Below are positions 1-10,254 of a DNA stretch of 45,631 nt, piece by piece. Under the pieces are notes generated by a model that was not told the origin of the DNA, ran no database searches, and worked only from the letters and a program-made list of their open reading frames with translations. The translations under genes and the position numbers were made by a program. Each line of letters starts with the position of its first letter. Position 1 is the first letter of the stretch. This DNA is from an uncultured Collinsella sp. (GTDB lineage: Bacteria; Actinomycetota; Coriobacteriia; Coriobacteriales; Coriobacteriaceae), in the NCBI GenBank assembly GCA_937923795.1, contig CALDWI010000047.1, positions 1 through 45,631 on the forward strand, read 5' to 3'.

Positions 1-10
1 ACCAATCATG

Positions 11-77
11 AGTTGCGGTGAAATAGGGACTGAAAAGCCGCTCAAAAGGCCAAAACAGTCCGTATTCCACCGCAACT
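11..77. repeat. Family A 67-bp hairpin element, copy 1
   Basis: Inverted arms AGTTGCGGTGAAATA (11-25) and TATTCCACCGCAACT (63-77). The stem continues inward with GGGACTG pairing with CAGTCC. Four other copies of the same length (66-67 bp) occur in the window. This one lies beyond the 3' end of the helicase gene, next to a family D copy and the helicase terminator. Confidence 0.9.
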
Positions 78-85
78 TCAAGACG

Positions 86-118
86 TTGGTGCATATGAAC
101 CTGTCCCCCTTGCACCAA
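86..118. repeat. Family D 33-bp inverted repeat
   Basis: TTGGTGCA (86-93) and TGCACCAA (111-118) enclose a core reading AACCTGTCCCCC. The same arms and core recur at 9553-9644, 38861-38927 and 45532-45564. Confidence 0.8.
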
Positions 119-151
119 AAAGGGCTCCGAGCAAAAACATGCCCGGAGCCC
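116..151 (-). terminator. Intrinsic terminator of the RNA helicase gene
   Basis: On the minus strand a stem of AGGGCTCCGG with CGGAGCCCT is followed by TTTTT. It sits about 35 bp after the helicase stop codon. Confidence 0.8.
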
Positions 152-185
152 TCTGGTCGCCTCGACTTAGAGCGCGACGCGTATG

Positions 186-2435
<2,250 letters not shown>

Positions 2436-2942
2436 ATGTTGTTGTTCCTTATCTGCACGCGTCATGAGCGCGGCATGCGGCCGCGCGGGCGTGCTTGGTA
2501 GTGCGCTAATACATACAAAAACAGGTGCGCACAGAGAGGACGTTGCTCAGCACGCTGGCGATCGCTTTGGCAGCCCTATCACGCGCCGTCCAGACGCAGC
2601 AGCTCTAAGCGATGGAGCAGATTCGCCGCCGGTTAGTATACCCGTACTCCGTATGCCCCCACGTAAACCACAGATGACGAGGCGGACGAGGTGGGCCTGG
2701 CCGATTGTGTCAATCTGTAACAGATGCAGGGCAAAACCGGGTCCAAATGTTATAGAACAAGACAGAGGGGGATTTCCGTTCAGTCCAACCAAAATCTCTC
2801 GGTCTTCCTGCAATTTCGAACATGTGGCCTATAATGTTGCTTTGGTTACGCTATATATTGCGCAGCCATTTAATACGTCGCCCACCGGGGGCCATTAATT
2901 CCTATCGCCATATTGGCTAGGAAGCAATCAAAGGAGGTATCC
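2436..2942. other. Divergent intergenic region between helicase and FHA gene
   Basis: No supportable gene. It holds one degenerate family B palindrome (2707-2763) and must carry the two divergent promoters. A consensus TATAAT at 2830-2835 could be the -10 of the FHA gene, but no good -35 is visible at the usual distance. Confidence 0.5.
2707..2763. repeat. Family B 57-bp palindrome, degenerate single copy
   Basis: The left arm GTGTCAATCTGTAACA (2707-2722) is well kept. The right arm TGTTATAGAACAAGAC (2748-2763) is mutated. Total length is exactly 57 bp, as in the intact copies, so this looks like a decayed member. Confidence 0.8.
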
Positions 2943-3905
2943 GTGGCAGCAGAGACGCCTTGCTCGGTCCTCTATAACGATATTCGCTCGTTCGGCGGTC
3001 TTAAACATCTCGAGATCGCCCGAATGCTCATCAATGGAAACTCTTATCTCGGCAGTACCCTGCTCGAGAAATGCTCTTCCAACCGCTCGTATCTCACCCG
3101 TTACATCGTCCATCGCAAGCCTGACCAGTGCGCGCCCTCCATCTACAGCGACTTTACCGTCACCACGCTCAACCTTTCCTCGGCAATCTGCAGCAAGCTC
3201 GGCGGCGGCGAGTCCGCCTATCGGGCAATCGCCGAGCACTATCGCGGTCCGGCCGCCAACGAAATGATGTCGGCTCTCGCCAGCTACAAGCTGGACAGCC
3301 GCCTATATGCAAATGCCCTCAATCGCATCGACAACTTTGACGGCAATGCCGTGCGCGAGAAAAGCACGCTTTACCTTATGCTCTTTGTGGCAACGGGGGC
3401 GCTCGCCGATCCCGTTCAGGGCGTGACCACCGTCGAGCGCTTTTGCGCCAGCAAGACGGGCGGGCACTTTGGCACCACCGAAACTACCGTCGGACGCGGC
3501 TTTATGAGCAGCCTGGAGCAGCCGCACACCGTCGCTCCCAACCTCGGTCTGCTCAGAACCCATGCCGACAACTGCGCCGACATGCAAATCCATCCCCTCA
3601 CACGCGATCCGCGCGGCACCGTGATTGGTTCTTTGCCCAAAACCTCGCCCAGCATCACCGATGTAGGCGCCGACGCCTCGCGCGAGCATCTTCGCATTTG
3701 GCTCGAGGGTGAGCACTGGTACGCCCAGGGCCTTGGATCGACCAACGGCACAGTGCTCGAATCGGGCGCGGGCGACGGCGATATTGTGATTGAGCCGCCG
3801 CGCGACCAACGCGAACCCGGCAAAGTCTATCCCCCCGTGGAAATCGCCAACAGCGACAGGCTCCATCTGGGTCTCTACACGACATTCCTTGTCATTGTGG
3901 ACTAG
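2943..3905 (+). CDS. FHA-domain protein
   Basis: A 320-residue protein with a C-terminal forkhead-associated domain, a phosphothreonine-binding module that reads Ser/Thr kinase signals. The FHA signature is clear: SREHLRIW, then LGSTNGTVL, then a closing strand LHLGLYTTFLVIVD. The first 210 or so residues match nothing I recognise; they are helical, contain no membrane segment, and include several Cys and His. Start: GTG at 2943, chosen because AAAGGAGGT lies 5 nt upstream; an in-frame TTG at 2913 has no such site. The next gene on the same strand, 171 bp on, is a membrane Ser/Thr kinase, so the FHA protein is probably its substrate or partner. That pairing is an inference from position and domain type. 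Confidence 0.88.
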   Translation: MAAETPCSVLYNDIRSFGGLKHLEIARMLINGNSYLGSTLLEKCSSNRSYLTRYIVHRKPDQCAPSIYSDFTVTTLNLSSAICSKLGGGESAYRAIAEHYRGPAANEMMSALASYKLDSRLYANALNRIDNFDGNAVREKSTLYLMLFVATGALADPVQGVTTVERFCASKTGGHFGTTETTVGRGFMSSLEQPHTVAPNLGLLRTHADNCADMQIHPLTRDPRGTVIGSLPKTSPSITDVGADASREHLRIWLEGEHWYAQGLGSTNGTVLESGAGDGDIVIEPPRDQREPGKVYPPVEIANSDRLHLGLYTTFLVIVD

Positions 3906-4076
3906 CACGGACAGCGATCGGAAGACGGTCGCCGTCCGTCTTTCGTCTTCTACCTTCTGTGTCGTAAACGACAATGCTCAGCGGTATACGTGGGCAGTGC
4001 GGCTATCATGGTACTTTACCGATATCCGCACTGCTCGCGTAAACGTGCGGCAACCCATGCCAGACAAAGGAACGCC

Positions 4077-6161
4077 ATGGATACTACCGATAGCGCCTAT
4101 GGCGACAAACTCGTCCGTCTCGATACGTTCGATACCGCCGTGGCGGTCGACCCCAGCGCCGAGGACGACGCCAAGCGTCGGTTTATGACGCTTATTCTCC
4201 AGACGGCCCACCGCAACAACGGCAACATCGGGCACGTGCTGCGCGCGACCAACACGAGCGGCGAGGTCTTTGCCGTCAAGCTACTCAAGGACAATGCCAT
4301 CCTTTCCGGCCAAGCCCCCGACCGCTCCGCCGAGCAAGCGGCTGCGCACCTGGCCAATACCGCCGCGCTGTTCGAGGAGTACCGTCATCTGTGCACTGTC
4401 TCGCACCTGCGCGGATTTCCGCGCGTCTATGGCTATGGATCGTGCGAGGACGACCCGCTCATCCTCATGGAGTGGGTCGAGGGCACCTCGCTCAAGCAGG
4501 CGCTGCCCTTGCTTCCGCACGATGCCTCGGGCGGGCTAACCACCCAGATGGTGGCCGCCGTTGGAAACGCCGTGCTTCGCGCACTCCTGATGACCCAGGG
4601 ACTCGTAAATCCGGTCGTCCATCGCGACCTGTCGCCCGCCAATATCATGTTCCGTACCACCAGTCGAACGCTCGAGCAGCAGATCGTCGATTGCTCCTTT
4701 GACCCCTGCCTCATCGACATGGGCTCCGCGACCATGGCCCTCGGCGATGACACGATCACCCGGCGCGCCGACATCTGGCGCTTTGCCACGCCCGCATACG
4801 CCGCGCCCGAGATGCTCACGCAGGATATCGAAGGCATCGCGGCCCTTCGCCGCTCGCCCGCAATCGATGTCTACGCGCTTTCGAGCATTCTGTACCAGCT
4901 CTACAGCGGTCGCAAACCGTTTGACTTTGAGTCGACGGACGCCGCTGCAACCGGCTCGTTCTATCTCGTAAAGACCAAGACCAAGCCAGCACCGCTCGAG
5001 CCGCGCTGCGAGGGCGATGAAGCGCTCGTCCAAATCATCATGAAGGGTCTCTCAGTCGAGCAGTGCGATCGTCCCACCGAGCAGCAGATGCTCGAGGTGC
5101 TCTCGGCATACCTCACCGATGCCGAATCCGAGGACCGCGAGGGCGCGGGCAGTGACGCCGCAATCGACATCGACTCCGGTACGCACCTTAAGGTCGACGT
5201 CGCCGGCGAGCGCGCGAGAGAGATCCTGGAGCAGGCCCGGCACGATGCCATGACCCGCCGCCGGTTTATTATCGGTGGCGTCGTTGCAGCCGTTGCGGGG
5301 CTCAGCGTCATTGGGGCGGCGACCCATGGCTTTGGCATCCCCGACTACTTGGACGGCATCCGCAGTTCGCTTGACGACTACACCTGGGATCAGCTGCAGG
5401 AGATTTCGCTTAAGATTAAGGCCGCCGAGACCCGTAGCGAGGCACGCGAGATTGCCAAGCGCTATCACCTGCTCAACGTCGATGGGCATATCCCCTATCC
5501 GTGTACCAAGCGTGTCACGCTCACCAACGGGCTGCAGGTTGGCGCGCAGCTTGTGGGCATCCGCCACGATGAACTCCTGGACGGGACGGGCAAGGCCGGA
5601 CTGACGTTTATGTTCGATGCGGGTATTGCCGAGCGCAACGCTGCGGCTGAACCGCCGAGCGCCGGCTGGGCAGATTGCGAGCTGCGGGAATGGCTCGACA
5701 GCGACGGCCTTAAGCTGCTACCCAACGAGTTGCGCGCACTCATCAAAGGGGTCAAGAAGGTCTCGAACAATGTGGGCGCCGCCAACAGCGCATCGTGCCT
5801 GAGCGAGTTGCCCGCAACCCTTTGGCTGCCCGCCATGGTCGAGCTGTGCGGTACGCAACCGTCCGATTCGTTTGCCGAGGACTATCACTACCTGGCAGAC
5901 ATCTACAACGGCGAGGGCAAGGAGTATCAGCTGTTCCGCGAGCTCAAGGTGAGCCCGTATTCCACGAACGAGACGATGGTCCGCCAGTGGAAAGGCAAGG
6001 ACACCTGTTGGTGGGAGCGCACGGTGAGCCCCGACACATCGGAGAGCGAAGGCACGCTCTATATGAACCGTGTGGGCCACGACGGCGACGTCTTTATGTA
6101 CGCAACGCCTGCGGAAAAGCCAAACAAGCTAACCTGCGTGATCCCCGGGTTCTGCATCTAG
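4077..6161 (+). CDS. Membrane Ser/Thr protein kinase with extracytoplasmic DUF6273-like domain
   Basis: A 694-residue eukaryotic-type kinase. The N-terminal catalytic domain (about 30-370) shows the ATP lysine in FAVKLLK (K68), catalytic loop HRDLSPAN (H182, D184) with Ser where HRDLKP is more usual, DMG instead of DFG (D214), and an APE-like AAPEML. The glycine loop is degenerate (NNGNIGHV). A single membrane segment follows at about 397-420, preceded by three arginines (TRRRFIIGG), which resembles a twin-arginine motif. The C-terminal 270 residues resemble DUF6273 modules, with paired Trp (WWERT) and a final VIPGFCI, and should lie outside the cell. Start ATG has AAAGGA upstream. The 171-bp gap before it carries a perfect 12-bp palindrome GTCGTAAACGAC (3961-3972), so the gene may have its own promoter. 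Kinase fold is sure; the ligand is unknown. Confidence 0.88.
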   Translation: MDTTDSAYGDKLVRLDTFDTAVAVDPSAEDDAKRRFMTLILQTAHRNNGNIGHVLRATNTSGEVFAVKLLKDNAILSGQAPDRSAEQAAAHLANTAALFEEYRHLCTVSHLRGFPRVYGYGSCEDDPLILMEWVEGTSLKQALPLLPHDASGGLTTQMVAAVGNAVLRALLMTQGLVNPVVHRDLSPANIMFRTTSRTLEQQIVDCSFDPCLIDMGSATMALGDDTITRRADIWRFATPAYAAPEMLTQDIEGIAALRRSPAIDVYALSSILYQLYSGRKPFDFESTDAAATGSFYLVKTKTKPAPLEPRCEGDEALVQIIMKGLSVEQCDRPTEQQMLEVLSAYLTDAESEDREGAGSDAAIDIDSGTHLKVDVAGERAREILEQARHDAMTRRRFIIGGVVAAVAGLSVIGAATHGFGIPDYLDGIRSSLDDYTWDQLQEISLKIKAAETRSEAREIAKRYHLLNVDGHIPYPCTKRVTLTNGLQVGAQLVGIRHDELLDGTGKAGLTFMFDAGIAERNAAAEPPSAGWADCELREWLDSDGLKLLPNELRALIKGVKKVSNNVGAANSASCLSELPATLWLPAMVELCGTQPSDSFAEDYHYLADIYNGEGKEYQLFRELKVSPYSTNETMVRQWKGKDTCWWERTVSPDTSESEGTLYMNRVGHDGDVFMYATPAEKPNKLTCVIPGFCI

Positions 6162-6203
6162 GCGGCGGGCGTCTTGCCGCGACGGGACCCCTCCCCGGCA
6201 ATT

Positions 6204-6340
6204 GTCTCGATCTGTAACAGTTAGAACCCAAAAACCGGTCTAGATGTTACAGATCGAGACGTTAGTTTTCGGCTGAAATGTTTGTCTAAATCTGTAACAG
6301 CTATGGTTCAAAAACCGGTCCAGACGTTACAGATTAAGAT
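6204..6340. repeat. Family B array, two 57-bp palindromes 80 bp apart
   Basis: Units at 6204-6260 and 6284-6340. Arms are GTCTCGATCTGTAACA and TGTTACAGATCGAGAC in the first. Loops are 25 bp and share AAAAACCGGTC. A 23-bp spacer separates the units, so the period is 80 bp. The array starts 43 bp after the kinase stop and precedes the copA promoter; it is the main content of this 330-bp gap. Confidence 0.92.
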
Positions 6341-6413
6341 GTTTGGCAAAGACGGCCGCCGATTGAGCAGCCACCCTCATCTGTAATGAAAAGTCATACA
6401 TTCCAACTATTAC

Positions 6414-6446
6414 TAGACACCCCCAGGGGGTATGGGTGTATAGTAT
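6414..6446 (+). promoter_or_regulatory. Candidate copper promoter with CsoR-type operator
   Basis: A near-perfect dyad ACCCCCAGGGGGT sits between a -35-like TAGACA (6414-6419) and a -10-like TATAGT (6439-6444), a 19-bp spacing. G-tract palindromes of this form are the known binding sites of CsoR repressors, and a csoR gene closes this operon. Binding is inferred. Confidence 0.6.
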
Positions 6447-6491
6447 CGGATGGTTAACATTTCCGACACTACGTCACAGAAAGGAGAAGCC

Positions 6492-8834
6492 ATGGCTCAA
6501 GATAAGTTCGACGTGGGCGGCATGACATGCGCCGCTTGCCAGGCGCATGTGGATCGCGCCGTGAGCAAACTCGACGGCGTCCAAAGCGTCGCGGTCAATC
6601 TGCTCGCCGGTTCCATGATGGTGGACTATGACCCCGTGCAGGTCACCCCCGACGATATCTGCACCGCCGTCGACCGCGCGGGCTACTCGGCCTCGCCCAT
6701 CAGCACGGGCGCCGACGCTGTCCAAAGCGGAAGTGCGCAAGCCAGGTCCGGCGCCGCCCATATGGAGTCGCCGACCAAAAAGTTGGAGGCCGCCGCCTCT
6801 GCCATGCGCACCCGCCTCATCGTCTCAATCGTATTCCTCATCCCGCTGTTCTACATAGGCATGGGGCACATGCTCGGCTGGCCGCTGCCCGGCATCTTCA
6901 CCGACCACACCCACAGCATGACGCTCGCGCTCACCGAGCTCGTCCTGCTCATCCCCATCGTCTACATTAACGACGCGTACTTTATCAACGGGTTTAAATC
7001 GCTCGCGCACGGCGCGCCCACCATGGACGCCCTCATCGCCGTCGGCGCCACCGCGTCCATTGCCTGGTCGCTCTACGCCATGTTTATCATGGCCGACCAG
7101 CTAGCCGCCGGGCAAATCCACGAGGCCATGATGACGGGTATGGACAACCTGTATTTTGAGAGCGCCGGCACGATCCTGTCGCTCGTCACCGTAGGCAAAT
7201 ATCTCGAGACGCGCAGCAAGTCCAAGACCGGCGGCGCCATCGAGGCGCTCGTCGACCTGGCGCCCAAGACCGCGACCATCGTGGCCGACGACGGCACCGA
7301 GACCGCTGTGGACGTCGACGCCATCCTTCCCGGCCAGGTGCTGCGTGTGCGCCCCGGCGAGTCCATCCCTGTCGACGGCGTCGTACTCGAGGGCGCTTCG
7401 GCCGTGGACGAAAGTGCGCTGACCGGCGAGTCCATCCCCGTGGAGAAGACCGCCGGCGACACTGTCAACGCGGCCACGGTCAACCGCACGGGCTCGTTTA
7501 CCTTCCGCGCCACGCGTGTGGGCGCCGACACGTCGCTCGCCAAGATTATCCAGCTCGTCGAGGACGCCAACGCCACCAAGGCGCCCATCGCCCGCATGGC
7601 TGACAAGGTCGCCGGCGTGTTCGTGCCCGTGGTGTTCGCAATCTCGGCCGTGACCTTTGTGGCGTGGATGGCACTGACCTGCAGCGTGAACGAGGCACTC
7701 ACCTCCGCCGTGGCCGTGCTGGTGATCAGCTGTCCGTGCGCATTGGGCCTGGCCACGCCCGTCGCCATTATGGTAGGCACCGGCAAGGGCGCCGAGATGG
7801 GCATTCTGTTCAAGAGCGCCGAGGCGCTGGAGAACCTGCGCAGCGTGGGCACCGTGGTGCTCGATAAGACGGGCACGGTCACCCGCGGCAAGCCTGCCGT
7901 GACCGATATCGTGGTAGCCACGCGCGCCGACGGCTCGCCCGCCATGAGCAAAAAAGCGCTGCTCAAGCTGGCCGCTGCGCTGGAACGCTCAAGTGAGCAC
8001 CCGCTGGCCGAGGCGATTATGGCCGAGTGCGAGACACGCGGGATCGTCGCGCGCATGGTAGAGGACTTTGCCGCCGTGCCCGGGCGAGGCGTTACGGCAC
8101 GCGAGGGGCAAAACACCATCGCCGCTGGTAACGTGCGCCTGATGAACGAGCTAGGCGTTACCGTGCCCGCGGGCCTTGCCGAGCAATTTGCCGCCGAGGG
8201 CAAGACGCCGCTGTTCTTTGCCAAGAACAGCGAGCTTGCCGGCACCATTGCCGTGGCTGACGAGGTCAAGGAGACGAGCGCCGGAGCCATCGCCGCACTG
8301 CGCTCGCTTGGCGTCGACGTGCGCATGCTCACCGGCGATAACCGTGTGACAGCCGAGGCCATCGCCCGCCGCGTGGGGCTGAGCCGCGAGCAGGTCATCG
8401 CCGACGTCCTCCCCGCCGACAAGGAGCGCCACGTGCGCGAGCTGCAGGATGCGGGCGGCAAGGTCGCCATGGTGGGCGACGGCATCAACGACTCCCCCGC
8501 CCTGGCGCGCGCCGACGTGGGCCTTGCCATCGGCACCGGCGCCGACATCGCCAAGGAGGGGGCAGATGTGGTGCTCATGCGCAGCGATCTCATGGACGTC
8601 GCCCGCGCCATCGAACTTTCGCGCGCCACGATTCGCAACATCAAGCAAGACCTGTTCTGGGCGCTGTTCTACAACGGCATCGGCATTCCGCTGGCGGCGG
8701 GCGTATTTTTCCCGCTCACCGGATGGCAGCTCTCGCCGATGTTTGGCGCCGCGGCCATGAGCCTGTCGAGCGTGTGCGTTGTAAGCAATGCGCTGCGCCT
8801 GCGAACCTTTAAACCATCAGTTGCGGTGAAATAA
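6492..8834 (+). CDS. copA: Copper-exporting P1B-type ATPase CopA
   Basis: A 780-residue membrane ATPase that pumps Cu(I) out of the cytoplasm. It has one N-terminal metal-binding domain with GGMTCAAC (C13, C16), then eight predicted membrane helices with the CPC transport motif in ISCPCALG (C414, C416), actuator TGES, phosphorylation site DKTGT (D458), SEHPLAEA (the HP motif) and GDGINDSPAL. CPC plus the single CxxC domain supports copper or silver specificity. Start: ATG at 6492 with AAAGGAG just upstream; the frame also opens earlier at 6450 without a site. The gene heads copA-copZ-csoR. Its last five residues and TAA stop are read from a family A hairpin element (8819-8885), so the C-terminus has apparently been rewritten by that repeat. 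Confidence 0.96.
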   Translation: MAQDKFDVGGMTCAACQAHVDRAVSKLDGVQSVAVNLLAGSMMVDYDPVQVTPDDICTAVDRAGYSASPISTGADAVQSGSAQARSGAAHMESPTKKLEAAASAMRTRLIVSIVFLIPLFYIGMGHMLGWPLPGIFTDHTHSMTLALTELVLLIPIVYINDAYFINGFKSLAHGAPTMDALIAVGATASIAWSLYAMFIMADQLAAGQIHEAMMTGMDNLYFESAGTILSLVTVGKYLETRSKSKTGGAIEALVDLAPKTATIVADDGTETAVDVDAILPGQVLRVRPGESIPVDGVVLEGASAVDESALTGESIPVEKTAGDTVNAATVNRTGSFTFRATRVGADTSLAKIIQLVEDANATKAPIARMADKVAGVFVPVVFAISAVTFVAWMALTCSVNEALTSAVAVLVISCPCALGLATPVAIMVGTGKGAEMGILFKSAEALENLRSVGTVVLDKTGTVTRGKPAVTDIVVATRADGSPAMSKKALLKLAAALERSSEHPLAEAIMAECETRGIVARMVEDFAAVPGRGVTAREGQNTIAAGNVRLMNELGVTVPAGLAEQFAAEGKTPLFFAKNSELAGTIAVADEVKETSAGAIAALRSLGVDVRMLTGDNRVTAEAIARRVGLSREQVIADVLPADKERHVRELQDAGGKVAMVGDGINDSPALARADVGLAIGTGADIAKEGADVVLMRSDLMDVARAIELSRATIRNIKQDLFWALFYNGIGIPLAAGVFFPLTGWQLSPMFGAAAMSLSSVCVVSNALRLRTFKPSVAVK

Positions 8835-8885
8835 GGCGTAACATGCTTAGCTAAACCGCTATTTAGTCCGTATTCCACCGCAACT
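8819..8885. repeat. Family A 67-bp hairpin element, copy 2, overlapping the copA stop
   Basis: Arms AGTTGCGGTGAAATA (8819-8833) and TATTCCACCGCAACT (8871-8885). The left arm encodes the end of CopA (S-V-A-V-K) and the first two bases of its TAA. The element occupies most of the 79-bp copA-copZ gap. Confidence 0.92.
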
Positions 8886-8913
8886 TTAGGTACTCAACTA
8901 AAAGGAGATAATC

Positions 8914-9135
8914 ATGAACTACATCGTTAAAACGTCTGGCCTTATGTGCGGCCACTGCGATGCCACCGTCGAGACGGCGCTGCTCAACGTGGCCGGCGTG
9001 ACCGACGCCGACGCCGATCACGAAACCCAGACCGTCCAGGTGGAGTGTGCCGACACCGTGACCGCCGAGCAGCTCGCCGCCGCCGTCGAGGCCGCGGGCG
9101 AGAAATTCCACGCCCTGTCCGTAACCGCCGCGTAA
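8914..9135 (+). CDS. copZ: Copper chaperone CopZ (heavy-metal-associated domain)
   Basis: A 73-residue single HMA domain protein that carries Cu(I) to CopA and to the CsoR regulator. The metal loop is GLMCGHCDATV, with ligands C12 and C15; a His between them is found in some CopZ proteins. The rest matches the usual beta-alpha-beta-beta-alpha-beta ferredoxin-like fold length. The ATG is preceded by AAAGGAG. It is the second gene of the copper operon, flanked on both sides by family A hairpins, which could give it an mRNA level different from copA. Confidence 0.93.
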   Translation: MNYIVKTSGLMCGHCDATVETALLNVAGVTDADADHETQTVQVECADTVTAEQLAAAVEAAGEKFHALSVTAA

Positions 9136-9161
9136 CAGGCGCCGCCTACTCAATCCTCAGA

Positions 9162-9228
9162 AGTTGCGGTGAAATAGTTCCTGTTTTAGTGCTTCAATCC
9201 TGCAAACAAGAATTATTTCACCGCAACT
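9162..9228. repeat. Family A 67-bp hairpin element, copy 3
   Basis: Arms AGTTGCGGTGAAATA (9162-9176) and TATTTCACCGCAACT (9214-9228), in the 135-bp gap between copZ and csoR. The length equals that of the other copies although the loop sequence differs. Confidence 0.9.
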
Positions 9229-9270
9229 GACGGGGGCATCCGGAAGATCGACCAGAAACGAGGACCCGCC

Positions 9271-9543
9271 ATGATGGCAGACCACAAATCGGTGACCCGC
9301 ATGCTCAAGACGGCACGCGGTCAGATCGACGGCATCTTGCGGATGGTCGAGGAGGACCGCTATTGCGTCGATATTTCCACGCAGCTCATGGCCACACAGG
9401 CGCTCCTCGCGCGCATTAACGCCGACGTGCTTAAGGCGCATATCGAGGGCTGTGTGACTTCGGCGATCGAATCGGGCGACGAAGACCTCAAGGCCGCCAA
9501 GCTCGCCGAGATCGAACGCGTCGTCGACAAGCTCTCCAAGTAA
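9271..9543 (+). CDS. csoR: Copper-sensing transcriptional repressor CsoR
   Basis: A 90-residue all-helical metal-sensing repressor of the CsoR/RcnR family. The Cu(I) site is C32, H57 and C61; the spacing (25 and 4) equals the classic Cys-His-Cys site of mycobacterial CsoR. RGQIDGILRMVEED is the typical DNA-face helix. Two adjacent ATGs are possible starts; the first has better spacing from GAGGA. The apo-protein is expected to bind the G-tract operator at about 6414-6446 and release it on copper binding, so the operon would be self-regulated. Placement as the last gene, after the pump and chaperone, fits that role. Confidence 0.94.
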   Translation: MMADHKSVTRMLKTARGQIDGILRMVEEDRYCVDISTQLMATQALLARINADVLKAHIEGCVTSAIESGDEDLKAAKLAEIERVVDKLSK

Positions 9544-9552
9544 TTGGGGCAT

Positions 9553-9644
9553 TGGGGACAGACTTCTTTGCACCGTCTTGGTGTTCCGGGGACAGGCATG
9601 TTTGCACCACCTTGGTGCAGATTAACCTGTCCCCCTTGCTCTAA
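9553..9644. repeat. Family D cluster, three partial copies
   Basis: Two inverted copies beginning GGGGACAG (with TTTGCACC following) and one direct copy TTGGTGCAGATTAACCTGTC. They fill the gap between csoR and the zinc-ribbon gene. Confidence 0.7.
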
Positions 9645-9689
9645 ATCGGGTATAAAGGCGTGCAGTATATCGAACGAAAGGCAATTTGC

Positions 9690-10163
9690 ATGAATGACTT
9701 TATGAAGGGTCGCAATGGCGCCGACGAGCTCACCATCGTGATGGGTTTTGTCGGCATCGTCATCGCGATGATCGGATCGATAGCCCGCATCCAGTGGCTC
9801 AGCTGGATCGCCATCGCCGTCATCGTGATTGGCGTGCTGCGCGGCCTGTCCAAAAATATCGATGCGCGTCGCAAGGAGAACGAGGCCTTTGTCGCCACGA
9901 CCGCCAATGTTCCCGGCTTGGGCAAGTTCGTCGCCAGCTTGGGCGGCGGCGCTGCAGCGGCCAGCACCTCACGCGCGGCCGGCACCAGTAAGGAAGACTT
10001 TGAGCGTGCCAAGCGCACGGCCAAGAAGATGTGGAAGGGTCGCAAGACCACGGCATACCTCAAGTGCCCCAACTGCGGCCAGATGCTCTCCGTCCCCAAG
10101 GGCAAGGGCAAAATCCGCGTCACCTGCCCCAAGTGCCACGCCAAGATGGAAACGCGCTCCTAG
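9690..10163 (+). CDS. Small membrane protein with C-terminal zinc ribbon
   Basis: A 157-residue protein of unknown function. Two hydrophobic helices near the N-terminus (about 12-33 and 35-52) place it in the membrane. A linker rich in Ala/Ser/Thr and a basic stretch lead to a C-terminal zinc ribbon, CPNCGQML then CPKCHAKM, separated by 16 residues. This layout is common in Coriobacteria and Firmicutes, but I cannot assign a task. Start: ATG at 9690 with GAAAGG upstream; the frame opens 30 bp earlier without a site. A strong terminator follows directly. Confidence 0.85.
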   Translation: MNDFMKGRNGADELTIVMGFVGIVIAMIGSIARIQWLSWIAIAVIVIGVLRGLSKNIDARRKENEAFVATTANVPGLGKFVASLGGGAAAASTSRAAGTSKEDFERAKRTAKKMWKGRKTTAYLKCPNCGQMLSVPKGKGKIRVTCPKCHAKMETRS

Positions 10164-10184
10164 CCGCTACACCATAGGACAAAT

Positions 10185-10221
10185 AAAAGCCGAGGCCTCG
10201 CACTGAGGCCTCGGCTTTTTT
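10185..10221 (+). terminator. Strong intrinsic terminator
   Basis: Stem AAAGCCGAGGCCTC and GAGGCCTCGGCTTT with a 5-nt loop and a run of T. It ends the zinc-ribbon gene and, having A-tracts on the other side, may also serve the convergent amidohydrolase gene. Confidence 0.93.
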
Positions 10222-10230
10222 GATTATGGC

Positions 10231-10247
10231 AAAGGGACCGTCCCTTT
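10231..10247. repeat. Short palindrome after the amidohydrolase stop
   Basis: AAAGGGAC and GTCCCTTT around one base, 8 bp from the stop codon of the amidohydrolase gene. It may be another intergenic repeat type; only one copy is seen here. Confidence 0.5.
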
Positions 10248-10254
10248 GTCACAC

